The notes under the pieces are model-generated. The model was not told where the DNA came from. It ran no database searches and saw nothing but the letters and a program-made list of their open reading frames with translations. From the NCBI GenBank assembly GCA_035256645.1, contig DATEXU010000081.1, forward strand, positions 1-5,306: a stretch of DNA of 5,306 bases, read 5' to 3'. The translations under genes were made by a program, and so were the position numbers. This stretch comes from G026625185 sp035256645 (lineage in GTDB: Bacteria; Desulfobacterota; WTBG01; JAGOGO01). Shown here piece by piece: positions 1 to 5,202 of the stretch (positions are counted from its first letter, which is position 1; each line of letters opens with the position of its first letter).

Positions 1-131
1 CCAGCGCTTTGCCTGCGGCTTCCTTCAGATTCCACCTTGCGATGAACACCCTTGCCGTCCGGCTAACTGTTCCCCCTGCCGGGCCAGTGGGGGACTTCCA
101 CCCCCAAGTGATTGTGCCATGCCGGGCACAC
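1..131 (-). mobile_element. Group IIC self-splicing intron, 5' end (truncated by window edge)
   Basis: Read on the minus strand from 131 leftwards, this begins GTGTGCCCGGCATGG, the start I recall for the Oceanobacillus iheyensis group IIC intron. It then follows that intron's domain I in order: a GGGGG/CCCCC hairpin (89-93 with 101-105, loop 94-100), the blocks AACAGTTAGC and GGCAAGGGTGT, a GNRA hairpin CATC-GCAA-GGTG (44 to 33), then GGAATCTGAAGGAAGC and GGCAAA. GTGYG is the group II 5' splice-site consensus. The rest of the ribozyme and any reverse transcriptase/maturase lie beyond position 1, so completeness and mobility cannot be judged. Insertion in sense orientation just after a terminator hairpin is the known habit of class C introns and supports the call. 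The comparison is from memory, not from an alignment. Confidence 0.88.
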
Positions 132-135
132 AAAT

Positions 136-170
136 AAAAAAGGCGACATATCAAATACGTCGCCTTTTTT
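136..170 (-). terminator. Intrinsic terminator of the cold-shock gene, bidirectional in form
   Basis: GGCGAC (142-147) pairs with GTCGCC (159-164), extended by six A-T pairs (136-141 with 165-170). Inside, TAT (149-151) can pair with ATA (155-157) across one mismatch. On the minus strand the GC stem is followed by TTTTTT, a classic Rho-independent terminator 20 bases past the cold-shock stop codon. The T run on the plus strand as well would let it work in both directions. It is also the apparent landing site of the group IIC intron, which starts ten bases after the GC stem (132-141 in between). Confidence 0.92.
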
Positions 171-190
171 TGTTGTCTCGCTTTTCTCAG

Positions 191-403
191 TTAAGCCAAT
201 ATAGTTACATTCTCAGCCTGGGGGCCTTTCGCGCCCTCGGTAACCGTAAGCTCCACTCGTTGGCCTTCTTCCAAGTTACGGAAGCCACCGCCTGAAATGG
301 CGCTATAGTGCACGAAAACATCGGATCCTTGCTCACGCTGGATAAAACCAAATCCTTTGGAGCCATTAAACCACTTCACTGTGCCAGTTTCTCGCTCTGC
401 CAT
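191..403 (-). CDS. Cold-shock domain protein, CspA family
   Basis: A 70-residue single cold-shock domain, the usual length for this family of single-stranded nucleic-acid chaperones, which melt mRNA structure and can act as transcription antiterminators in the cytoplasm. Both RNA-binding motifs are intact: RNP1 KGFGFI (residues 16-21) and RNP2 VFVHY (29-33). They are preceded by the typical TGTVKWFN start of strand 1 (6-13) and followed by a GP-A-N ending (60-65). The ATG start is fixed by AGGTGGTG (418 to 411) seven bases upstream. The gene is monocistronic, with its own terminator. The family includes cold-induced and constitutive members and the sequence alone does not say which this is, so no numbered csp symbol is given. 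Confidence 0.96.
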   Translation of the reverse strand: MAERETGTVKWFNGSKGFGFIQREQGSDVFVHYSAISGGGFRNLEEGQRVELTVTEGAKGPQAENVTILA

Positions 404-534
404 ATTACTTCACCACCTTTCATTTTTTTATTTCGTTGTAGCAGAGCGTTCTAAACCAGCCTGGGAATTACTTCTGTACTAAATATTAAACCACTCTCAA
501 CAACTGATATGCAGAAATATTCTACGTTACTTAA

Positions 535-563
535 TAAGTACACCCGGGATAATAGTATGTCAA
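535..563 (-). promoter_or_regulatory. Possible weak promoter for the cold-shock gene
   Basis: On the minus strand a perfect -35 hexamer TTGACA (563 to 558) is followed after 17 bases by TACTTA (540 to 535), a poor -10. Use of it would give an mRNA leader of about 125 bases before the cold-shock start, in the range of the long leaders known for some cold-inducible csp genes. A 13-bp palindrome TACTTAATAAGTA (528-540) overlaps the -10. The weak -10 keeps this tentative. Confidence 0.28.
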
Positions 564-813
564 GAGAAAACCGTAGAAGGAAAAAGGATCGGTTCTTGGG
601 TTATCTGCGTTTATCATGGAAAAAGGGACATAAGCCCATAAGTTACAGCTACTTCAACAAAAGAGCAACTCACATAAAAACATACCGTATCGGAATAAAC
701 ACAAAAAATAATTCACGTTCTGCGCAAAATAAAGGGTTTTTGGTCAAAAAATACTACTTTTACCCCATAGTCTCCTTTTTTGAAATACGATATTAATAGC
801 CTTCAGAAAAATA

Positions 814-854
814 CCGGGGGATTGAATAACCGTACCCACCCTGCCTGTCCCCGG
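814..854 (+). promoter_or_regulatory. Leader hairpin upstream of the superoxide dismutase gene
   Basis: CCGGGG (814-819) pairs with CCCCGG (849-854), plus one G-T wobble (820 with 848), closing a 28-nt loop. The GC-rich stem stands out in an AT-rich spacer. No T run follows, so it is not an intrinsic terminator. It may be a leader structure or simply chance. Confidence 0.3.
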
Positions 855-866
855 AAGAGAGATTTT

Positions 867-879
867 ACTAAAATTTAGT
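867..879. promoter_or_regulatory. Candidate operator palindrome before sod
   Basis: ACTAAAATTTAGT is a perfect palindrome with six-base arms around a central A, ending seven bases before the first sod start codon. Its position would suit a repressor site, or interference with initiation at the upstream start. The half-site ACTAAA resembles the core of some Rrf2/IscR-type sites, but the match is too short to assign a regulator. No convincing promoter was found for this gene. Confidence 0.28.
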
Positions 880-886
880 TTATTCT

Positions 887-1582
887 ATGGAAAGCACGAT
901 TAATCGCCGGGGGTTTTTAAAACTAACCGTCTTAGGTGCGGCAACCGTATTGCAGGGCTGCCATACCCTACTCAAGAAACCGCAAACAAAGGAGGTATCA
1001 ACCATGGGATATAGTGCAAAAGATTACTCAAGGCTCATCGGCATGGAGGGTTTTAGCGAGACGCTTCTCAAAAACCACTTCACTCTTTATCAAGGTTACG
1101 TTACCAACACCAACAAGCTCTTGGACACCGTTGGTCAGTTGCTCAAAGACGGAAAAACCGGAACACCAGAGTACGCTGAGCTAAAAAGAAGGCTGGGGTG
1201 GGAATTCAACGGCATGCGCCTCCACGAATACTACTTTGAAAATATCGGGGGGAAGATTTCTCCTGAGAAAAGTAAGCGACTCAGCAAAGAGCTTGCCGAT
1301 AATTTCGGAAGCTACGAAGCCTGGGAAAAGGACTTTAAAGCCACCGGAATGATGCGGGGTATAGGCTGGGTGGTGCTCTATCAGGACCCGATAGCCAATA
1401 AACTCATTAACTTTTGGATCAATGAGCATGATGTTTCCCATCCTGCCGGCTGCACTCCCCTGCTCATCATGGATGTATTTGAGCATGCCTTTATGCTTGA
1501 TTATGGTCTTAAACGGGCTGACTATATTGATGCATTCTTTAAAAATATCGATTGGGCACAGGTGGAGGCCAGGATAAAATAA
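887..1582 (+). CDS. Fe/Mn-family superoxide dismutase with Tat lipoprotein signal
   Basis: Converts superoxide to hydrogen peroxide and oxygen. The 231-residue frame has two parts. Residues 1-25 form a twin-arginine lipoprotein signal: RRGFLK (7-12), a hydrophobic stretch (13-22) and a lipobox-like LQGC with C25. Residues 40-231 form a normal-length dismutase of 192 residues. The four metal ligands are H64 (in NHFTLYQGYV), H113 (RLHEYYFENI), D196 and H200 (DVFEHAFMLDYG). The outer-sphere region has G109 rather than the FeSOD Gln and a His in NEHD (H181), a pattern I associate with His-type or cambialistic enzymes, so metal choice is open. Export by Tat, which moves folded proteins, would suit a pre-metallated enzyme anchored outside the membrane. 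The 887 start lacks a Shine-Dalgarno, and the frame cannot extend further upstream because of a TAA at 869-871. A strong internal start at 1004 may also yield a cytosolic form. Confidence 0.95.
   Translation: MESTINRRGFLKLTVLGAATVLQGCHTLLKKPQTKEVSTMGYSAKDYSRLIGMEGFSETLLKNHFTLYQGYVTNTNKLLDTVGQLLKDGKTGTPEYAELKRRLGWEFNGMRLHEYYFENIGGKISPEKSKRLSKELADNFGSYEAWEKDFKATGMMRGIGWVVLYQDPIANKLINFWINEHDVSHPAGCTPLLIMDVFEHAFMLDYGLKRADYIDAFFKNIDWAQVEARIK
988..1006 (+). promoter_or_regulatory. Strong internal ribosome-binding site and second start in sod
   Basis: AAAGGAGGT (988-996) lies seven bases before the ATG at 1004-1006, which encodes Met40. This is close to an ideal Shine-Dalgarno and spacing, while the upstream ATG at 887 has none. 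Met40 begins MGYSAKDYSRL, the point where unexported members of the family would be expected to begin. It implies a 192-residue cytosolic dismutase made from the same mRNA. Translation from here is inferred, not shown. Confidence 0.7.
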
Positions 1583-1596
1583 GCAGTGAACGATAC

Positions 1597-1691
1597 GGGA
1601 AATTTTCCAAATTTTTATTTGCTAATAACGGAAAATATCCCTTACAGCCTTTGGGGTCGTGGTCTTCCGGGAATAAGAATTCCCTGCCCCA
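1597..1691. terminator. Hairpin cluster between convergent sod and acyltransferase genes
   Basis: Two stems fill this spacer. GGGAAATTTTCC (1597-1608) pairs 11 of 12 with GGAAAATATCCC (1630-1641). Further on, TGGGG (1652-1656) pairs with CCCCA (1687-1691) around an inner GGGAAT/ATTCCC hairpin (1669-1674 with 1679-1684, loop AAGA). The position between convergent stop codons suits a shared termination zone, but neither stem is followed by a clean T run in either direction, so the terminator call is weak. Confidence 0.4.
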
Positions 1692-1705
1692 TTTGTCCCT
1701 TGTTA

Positions 1706-2827
1706 TTACGTTTCCTTTGAGGAAGGCTTAAGGCGCGCGGCGAGCTTCGAAGTTGGCGTCTCCACAAACACATGCAGCACATGAGCAGCGCCGATACTTG
1801 CCGCCAGAGCCAGCGCCAGCCAGAGCACTGCCGCGTGAGGGTTGTTGCCGGTGATACGATAGCCGACATTGGTGACAAGCCAACCGGAAGGATAATGGAT
1901 AAGAAAGAGACTGTAAGAAATGCGGCCCAGATACTTCAATGGCCGAACCGAAAGCCACTCGTGGATTCCCCGGGATCGCCCCGCCCAATAGAGCGTTATG
2001 CCGGCGATAACGGCAATCACGACTTTGATTCGAAAGTAAAACACCACACCAGCCAACAGTATCGCCGCGTACGCCCAGAAGGCTGCCGCGGGAATCCGCC
2101 GCTCCAGAGTCCACCAGGCGAGCGCGCCGAAAACCGGCATGTGAAAAAAATAGATGATCCACTTTTCCATGCTGCTTTCGAGGTTAAACACGAACAGCGC
2201 CAAAAAGGCCGGCGGCAGAAAAAACGCTAAGAGCACAATCCATTCGCCTCGCGCTCCCGGCGACCAGTTACGAGAAACACGGTCTGCCGCGCCGAATAGC
2301 AGGATGAATGCCAGACCCCATTGAAGAGCAATGCCGACAAACCAGAGACCGGCAGAGATGTTCTGATATCCCGCAATGTCCTGCAGGAAGGTCAGTTGCG
2401 ACAGGAGTTGCAACCACGTGACGCGCCCGGAAAGCGATAGGTCGCCGGACAGACTGACGACAAAATAGTTAAGGCTCGCCACCAGCAACACGACAACCCA
2501 GTAAGGGCCTCCCAGCCGAACGATCCGGCGCAGGCAAAAGTTTCCTAAAGAAGCCTGACGTATCTTTGTGTTCCGCAGTGTGTAGGCAGTAACAAAACCG
2601 GCGATCACAAGGAATACCTGGAGACCTATCCACGAGTGTCGTAGCAGGTAATCAAAAAAATCGGGAAGGATCACTTCCGCTGACTCACGAAGTGGGCTGT
2701 AGCGATAGATATGGTAGCAGGCAATACCCAGGGCCGACAAACCACGAAGGGAATCAATAAATCCGAAATGTTCTTGCCCCCGGGGACGCTCTGACGAAAA
2801 TAAGGAAGTGGTGCGGGAAACGCTCAC
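1706..2827 (-). CDS. Membrane acyltransferase, acyltransferase-3 (OafA-like) family
   Basis: A 373-residue polytopic inner-membrane protein of the family that O-acylates surface sugars such as O-antigen, exopolysaccharide, peptidoglycan or modified lipids. The acyl acceptor cannot be told from sequence. Family landmarks are FIDSLRGLSAL (23-33) with the conserved His in CYH (H39), GLQVFLVIAGF (68-78, with Ala where SGF is usual), the RR-x-x-R cluster (100-104) followed by PYW, LWFVGIALQW (161-170), and YSLFLIH (305-311). About ten hydrophobic segments are visible. There is no fused SGNH domain, and length is normal for the stand-alone form. The start is GTG (2827 to 2825) without a good Shine-Dalgarno; Met or other starts close to the first motif are lacking, so this start is kept with reservation. 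The gene stands alone, with no sugar-biosynthesis neighbours. It is clearly more GC-rich than the flanking spacers and neighbours, which may mean horizontal acquisition. Confidence 0.93.
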   Translation of the reverse strand: MSVSRTTSLFSSERPRGQEHFGFIDSLRGLSALGIACYHIYRYSPLRESAEVILPDFFDYLLRHSWIGLQVFLVIAGFVTAYTLRNTKIRQASLGNFCLRRIVRLGGPYWVVVLLVASLNYFVVSLSGDLSLSGRVTWLQLLSQLTFLQDIAGYQNISAGLWFVGIALQWGLAFILLFGAADRVSRNWSPGARGEWIVLLAFFLPPAFLALFVFNLESSMEKWIIYFFHMPVFGALAWWTLERRIPAAAFWAYAAILLAGVVFYFRIKVVIAVIAGITLYWAGRSRGIHEWLSVRPLKYLGRISYSLFLIHYPSGWLVTNVGYRITGNNPHAAVLWLALALAASIGAAHVLHVFVETPTSKLAARLKPSSKET

Positions 2828-2848
2828 GTGTGACTTTATGGTTTTATA

Positions 2849-2950
2849 GTTTACCCCGTTAAAAAGTCCCCGCTTGCCCTGTTAAATATCAAATATCTAA
2901 CGAGGTGAATGCTCCGTGTGAAAGCCTTCTAACGGGGTTTACTTACCCCG
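2849..2950. repeat. Inverted and direct repeats around TAACGRGGT upstream of the acyltransferase
   Basis: The motif TAACGGGGT/TAACGAGGT occurs three times: minus strand at 2861-2853, plus strand at 2898-2906 and plus strand at 2930-2938. The first and third form an inverted repeat (2849-2861 with 2930-2942, 11 of 13 bases). The second and third are direct copies 32 bases apart. The last also folds locally, CGGGGT (2933-2938) with ACCCCG (2945-2950), loop of six. They lie 22-123 bases upstream of the acyltransferase start, so they could be operator sites, or remnants of a small element. Confidence 0.5.
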
Positions 2951-3146
2951 GGCTTACGAATGAGAAGACGCCTTTCGTACCTCAGAGAAACAAAGGCGAA
3001 ATGTGCATCTCCTCTTTGCGAGCCGGGACAGGAAATTTTTAGCACATTCACCCTGATGCGTAAAGTGTTTTTTAAAAATGATGATTTTGAGCACTGTTCC
3101 TCACATTTCTCCTTCTCTTCTTTAAAACCCCTCCTAAAAAAATCTC

Positions 3147-3175
3147 TTGACGGGTTGTTTTTGGTTGTTTATAGT
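3147..3175 (+). promoter_or_regulatory. Near-consensus sigma70-type promoter
   Basis: TTGACG (3147-3152), a 17-base spacer and TATAGT (3170-3175) match the housekeeping consensus at five of six positions in each hexamer with ideal spacing. The predicted start of transcription is near 3182, about 265 bases before the ychF-like gene. The transcript would therefore have an unusually long leader, or a separate small RNA is made first. Confidence 0.68.
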
Positions 3176-3232
3176 CATTAACTTTTTTTATGAAAAAAAG
3201 CGGGCGTTTGGCAGGGTAAGATTTTTTTATTA

Positions 3233-3360
3233 GGGCATGCTTTTAACGTTTCATACCACGTTGCATTCAAAAGCAGATCGAGGCAACGACGAGGAATCGA
3301 CGTCGAGGAGTATGCCGAGGAGACAACAAAAATATGCACATGAAGGCGACTTGGTATCAA
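3233..3360 (+). ncRNA. Candidate structured leader RNA or small RNA
   Basis: Downstream of the 3147-3175 promoter several pairings cluster. TGCTTTT (3238-3244) pairs with AAAAGCA (3269-3275), enclosing AACGT/ACGTT (3245-3249 with 3258-3262). CGACG (3287-3291) pairs with CGTCG (3301-3305). TTTCATACCA (3249-3258) is 9 of 10 complementary to TGGTATCAAA (3352-3361), closing the whole region; most of its first arm lies in the loop of the inner hairpin. CGAGG recurs four times at 3279, 3290, 3304 and 3316, spaced 11-14 bases. I recognise no Rfam family. It could be a regulatory leader of the ychF-like gene, an independent RNA, or a dispersed intergenic repeat. Confidence 0.35.
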
Positions 3361-3393
3361 AATGACAAAAAAGATCGAAAAAATGTGGCAAAT

Positions 3394-3420
3394 TTCTTTT
3401 AAAGAAGCTTTTATATAAAA
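3394..3420. promoter_or_regulatory. Two adjacent AT palindromes just before the ychF-like gene
   Basis: TTCTTTTAAAGAA (3394-3406) has six-base arms around a central T, and TTTTATATAAAA (3409-3420) is a perfect 12-bp palindrome. TATAAA (3414-3419) could serve as a -10 element for a second, proximal promoter, but no fitting -35 is seen. In this AT-rich stretch such palindromes may be chance. Confidence 0.22.
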
Positions 3421-3447
3421 ATTTCATTCAGGAGAGATAACAGCACC

Positions 3448-4515
3448 ATGAAACTTGGTTTGATTGGTTTTCCCCAGGTGGGGAAACGGACCCTCTTTAT
3501 GCTTTTGACCGGACAAAACGTCAATGGAGACAAAGGGAGGGAAGAAATAATCGGACTGGCAAAGGTCAGAGACGTCCGGTTTGACCGGCTTGTCCGTCTC
3601 TATGCTCCGCGGAAAGAAACCCCGGCGCACATGGAATTTGTCCTCCTGCCCGACCTTGACAACCTGGGGAGCCGCAATGCTTCCATTCTCCAGTCGTTAG
3701 CCAACGTGGATGTTATCTGCCATCTGGTCCGTGCTTTTCAGGACGAAACGGTTTTTCACGTGCAGGGGAGCATTAATCCCGCGCGGGATTTTCTTTTTTT
3801 TATTGGAGAGCTTCAGCTCAATGACCTGATTTTTATCGAAAAGCGCCTTGAGCGGATTAAAAAAGAGTACCCAAGGCTAAAGGAAAAGAAAAAGGCTGAT
3901 GTTGAAACCGACCTCCTTCTCCGCATGAGAAGTCACCTGGAAGGGAACCGCTTTTTGAGGAGCTTTCCCTTGACTGAGGAGGAAAAGAAACTGATCGCCG
4001 GTTATCCTCTCCTGACCCGCAAGGCTTTGATTCTGGTGCTCAACGTGGGTGAAGAAGACCTGAAACATCCGAAACACATCAGCGCCCTGACCAAAGATTT
4101 TGTGCCGGAGGACTTCCGCTGGATCGCGGTCTCCGCGAAAATCGAACAAGAGATTTCTCTTCTTGAAGGGGAAGAGCGCGCGGAGTTTTTACGGGAACTT
4201 GATATTGATCAACCGGCCCTCGATCAGCTCACCCTGCTGTGTTTTCAAACTCTGGGATTGATCTCCTTCTTCACAGTCGGGTCCGACGAAGTGCGGGCCT
4301 GGACCATACCCCAGGGCTCTTTAGCTCCTTACGCGGGCGGGGCCATTCACTCGGATATCCAGCGGGGATTTATCAGAGCCGAGATCATGAAATACGATGA
4401 CTTGTTTAAGCTGGGAAGCGAGCAAAAAATCAAAGAAGCGGGCAAATTCATGCAAAAAGGAAAAGAGTATATGGTGGAAGACGGAGATATCATCAATTTT
4501 CTGTTTAACGTCTAA
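3448..4515 (+). CDS. YchF/OLA1-like P-loop NTPase homologue with degenerate nucleotide-binding motifs
   Basis: A 355-residue protein (E. coli YchF 363) related along its full length to the YchF/OLA1 branch of the Obg-HflX superfamily, ribosome-associated NTPases linked to translation and stress. It looks like the second, divergent type (DUF933 family) rather than the housekeeping YchF. The C-terminal TGS-like domain (about 270-355) is well kept: LGLISFFTVGSDEVRAWTIP, GGAIHSDIQRGFIRAE, EAGK and DGDIINFLFNV. The helical coiled-coil region is about 120-185. The G domain is eroded. The P-loop is GFPQVGKRT (7-15) with Arg14 in place of the Mg-binding Ser/Thr. The usual FVDIAG at G3 reads FVLLPD (64-69), losing the Asp. 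The G4-like NVGEE (199-203) and G5-like VSAK (228-231) remain. AGGAG (3430-3434) precedes the ATG by 13 bases, rather far. It stands alone, with a long leader. Confidence 0.9.
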   Translation: MKLGLIGFPQVGKRTLFMLLTGQNVNGDKGREEIIGLAKVRDVRFDRLVRLYAPRKETPAHMEFVLLPDLDNLGSRNASILQSLANVDVICHLVRAFQDETVFHVQGSINPARDFLFFIGELQLNDLIFIEKRLERIKKEYPRLKEKKKADVETDLLLRMRSHLEGNRFLRSFPLTEEEKKLIAGYPLLTRKALILVLNVGEEDLKHPKHISALTKDFVPEDFRWIAVSAKIEQEISLLEGEERAEFLRELDIDQPALDQLTLLCFQTLGLISFFTVGSDEVRAWTIPQGSLAPYAGGAIHSDIQRGFIRAEIMKYDDLFKLGSEQKIKEAGKFMQKGKEYMVEDGDIINFLFNV

Positions 4516-4599
4516 ACAATAAGGTATGTCCCCCGTGTTCGTTGCGAACGAAAACTTATAATTTTATGGATGTCCGCGTGCATGCTGTTGTTGGACGGG
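4516..4599. other. Spacer between convergent ychF-like and tag genes
   Basis: A small hairpin TTCGTT-GCG-AACGAA (4538-4543 with 4547-4552) lies 23 bases past the ychF-like stop codon. No T run follows on either strand, so it is not a convincing intrinsic terminator. Nothing else is seen here. Confidence 0.4.
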
Positions 4600-5202
4600 T
4601 TATTTACGATATTTTTTAATTATCTCCCCTCTCCTGAAACAATCAAGAGAATGGTCATTTACCATACCCGTAGCCTGCATATGCGCATAACATATGGTAG
4701 AACCCAAAAATTTAAAACCTCTCTTCTTCAAGTCTTTGCTTAACGCATCCGACTCTTTGCTTCTTGCAGGATAATCCGATAATTTCCGTATGTTATTGAT
4801 TTTGGGTTTGTTGCCGACAAAACCCCATATATATTTTGAAAAACTTCCATATTTTGCCTGAACGTCAAGAAATTTTTTCGCATTATTTACCGTCGCTTCA
4901 ATTTTCAATCTATTTCTAATTATCCCCGGATTCAGCAACAGTCCTTCAATCTTCGCCTGATCAAACCTGGCAATCTTTTCTGGTTCAAAATTTTCAAATG
5001 CACTTCGGTAATTCTCTCTCTTTTTTAGAACCGTATACCAGCTCAAACCTGCTTGAGCAGATTCCAAAGTCAAAAATTCAAACAACAACCGGTCGTCATA
5101 AACCGGAACACCCCATTCTTTATCGTGATATTCAACATAATCGACTTTACTCAAGTCAACCCAAGGACAACGGCAAATATCATTTTTCTTTTTTGTTTTC
5201 AT
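4600..5202 (-). CDS. tag: DNA-3-methyladenine glycosylase I
   Basis: Removes 3-methyladenine from alkylated DNA as the first step of base excision repair, in the cytoplasm. At 200 residues it is slightly longer than E. coli Tag (187) because of a Lys-rich N-terminus and a Lys/Arg-rich C-terminal tail. The structural zinc ligands are all present: C12 (in CRCPW), H26 (YHDKEWG), H184 and C188 (VNDHSLDC). The base-binding pocket is also kept: Y25, E47 (TLES) and W55 (AGLSW), equivalent to E. coli Y16, E38 and W46. Other family blocks are VLKKRENYR (58-66), PGIIRNRLKI (92-101) and SDALSKDLKKRGFKFLG (151-167). The ATG start has only a weak GGTGG about a dozen bases upstream. The gene is monocistronic in view, AT-rich, and convergent with the ychF-like gene. 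Confidence 0.97.
   Translation of the reverse strand: MKTKKKNDICRCPWVDLSKVDYVEYHDKEWGVPVYDDRLLFEFLTLESAQAGLSWYTVLKKRENYRSAFENFEPEKIARFDQAKIEGLLLNPGIIRNRLKIEATVNNAKKFLDVQAKYGSFSKYIWGFVGNKPKINNIRKLSDYPARSKESDALSKDLKKRGFKFLGSTICYAHMQATGMVNDHSLDCFRRGEIIKKYRK

Larger units (their letters stand above)
404..886. other. 483-base AT-rich spacer between divergent csp and sod genes
   Basis: This holds the ribosome-binding site and presumed promoter of the cold-shock gene (minus) and the leader of the superoxide dismutase gene (plus). A 95-codon open frame at 509-796 (plus) has no Shine-Dalgarno and a composition rich in Lys, Arg, Asn, Tyr and Ser that looks like translated AT-rich spacer. I recognise no domain in it and do not call it a gene. 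The two structured elements seen near the dismutase gene are listed separately. Confidence 0.6.
2828..3447. other. 620-base spacer between divergent acyltransferase and ychF-like genes
   Basis: From left to right it holds the TAACGRGGT repeats, a 7-bp hairpin CGCCTTT/AAAGGCG (2969-2975 with 2992-2998) without a T run, an AT-rich stretch, a near-consensus promoter at 3147-3175, and a long leader with possible RNA structure. Short open frames at 2960-3181 (plus) and 3178-3360 (minus) lack ribosome-binding sites and recognisable domains and are not called as genes. Confidence 0.6.

Noticed and set aside
509..796. 95-codon open frame on the plus strand in the csp-sod spacer
   Set aside because: No ribosome-binding site, composition typical of translated AT-rich DNA, no recognisable domain, and it overlaps the likely csp promoter region.
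1181..1486. 101-codon minus-strand frame inside sod
   Set aside because: Antisense to conserved dismutase motifs including the metal-binding region, and without a plausible start signal.
1772..2230. 152-codon open frame on the plus strand opposite the acyltransferase
   Set aside because: It lies wholly antisense to a well-supported membrane protein gene and has a charged, low-complexity product with no domain; a shadow of GC-rich codons.
2881..2942. Possible integron attC site (GTTAAAT at 2881 and ATCTAAC at 2895 match core-site consensus)
   Set aside because: The two core sites are in the wrong order and spacing for one attC, the inner L boxes are absent, and no integrase or cassette array is present.
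2960..3181. 73-codon open frame on the plus strand
   Set aside because: No Shine-Dalgarno, no recognised motif, and its 3' end overlaps the strong promoter at 3147-3175.
3182..3200. CTTTTTTT-ATG-AAAAAAAG hairpin as a terminator
   Set aside because: The stem is nearly all A-T with no GC core, and it lies at the predicted transcription start, so it is unlikely to terminate transcription.
3178..3360. 60-codon open frame on the minus strand
   Set aside because: No ribosome-binding site; it runs through the inverted-repeat block and a poly-T/poly-A hairpin, so it is better explained as antisense reading of a structured spacer.
4538..4552. TTCGTT-GCG-AACGAA hairpin as terminator of the ychF-like or tag gene
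   Set aside because: Short stem with no T run on either strand; mentioned only as a small hairpin.
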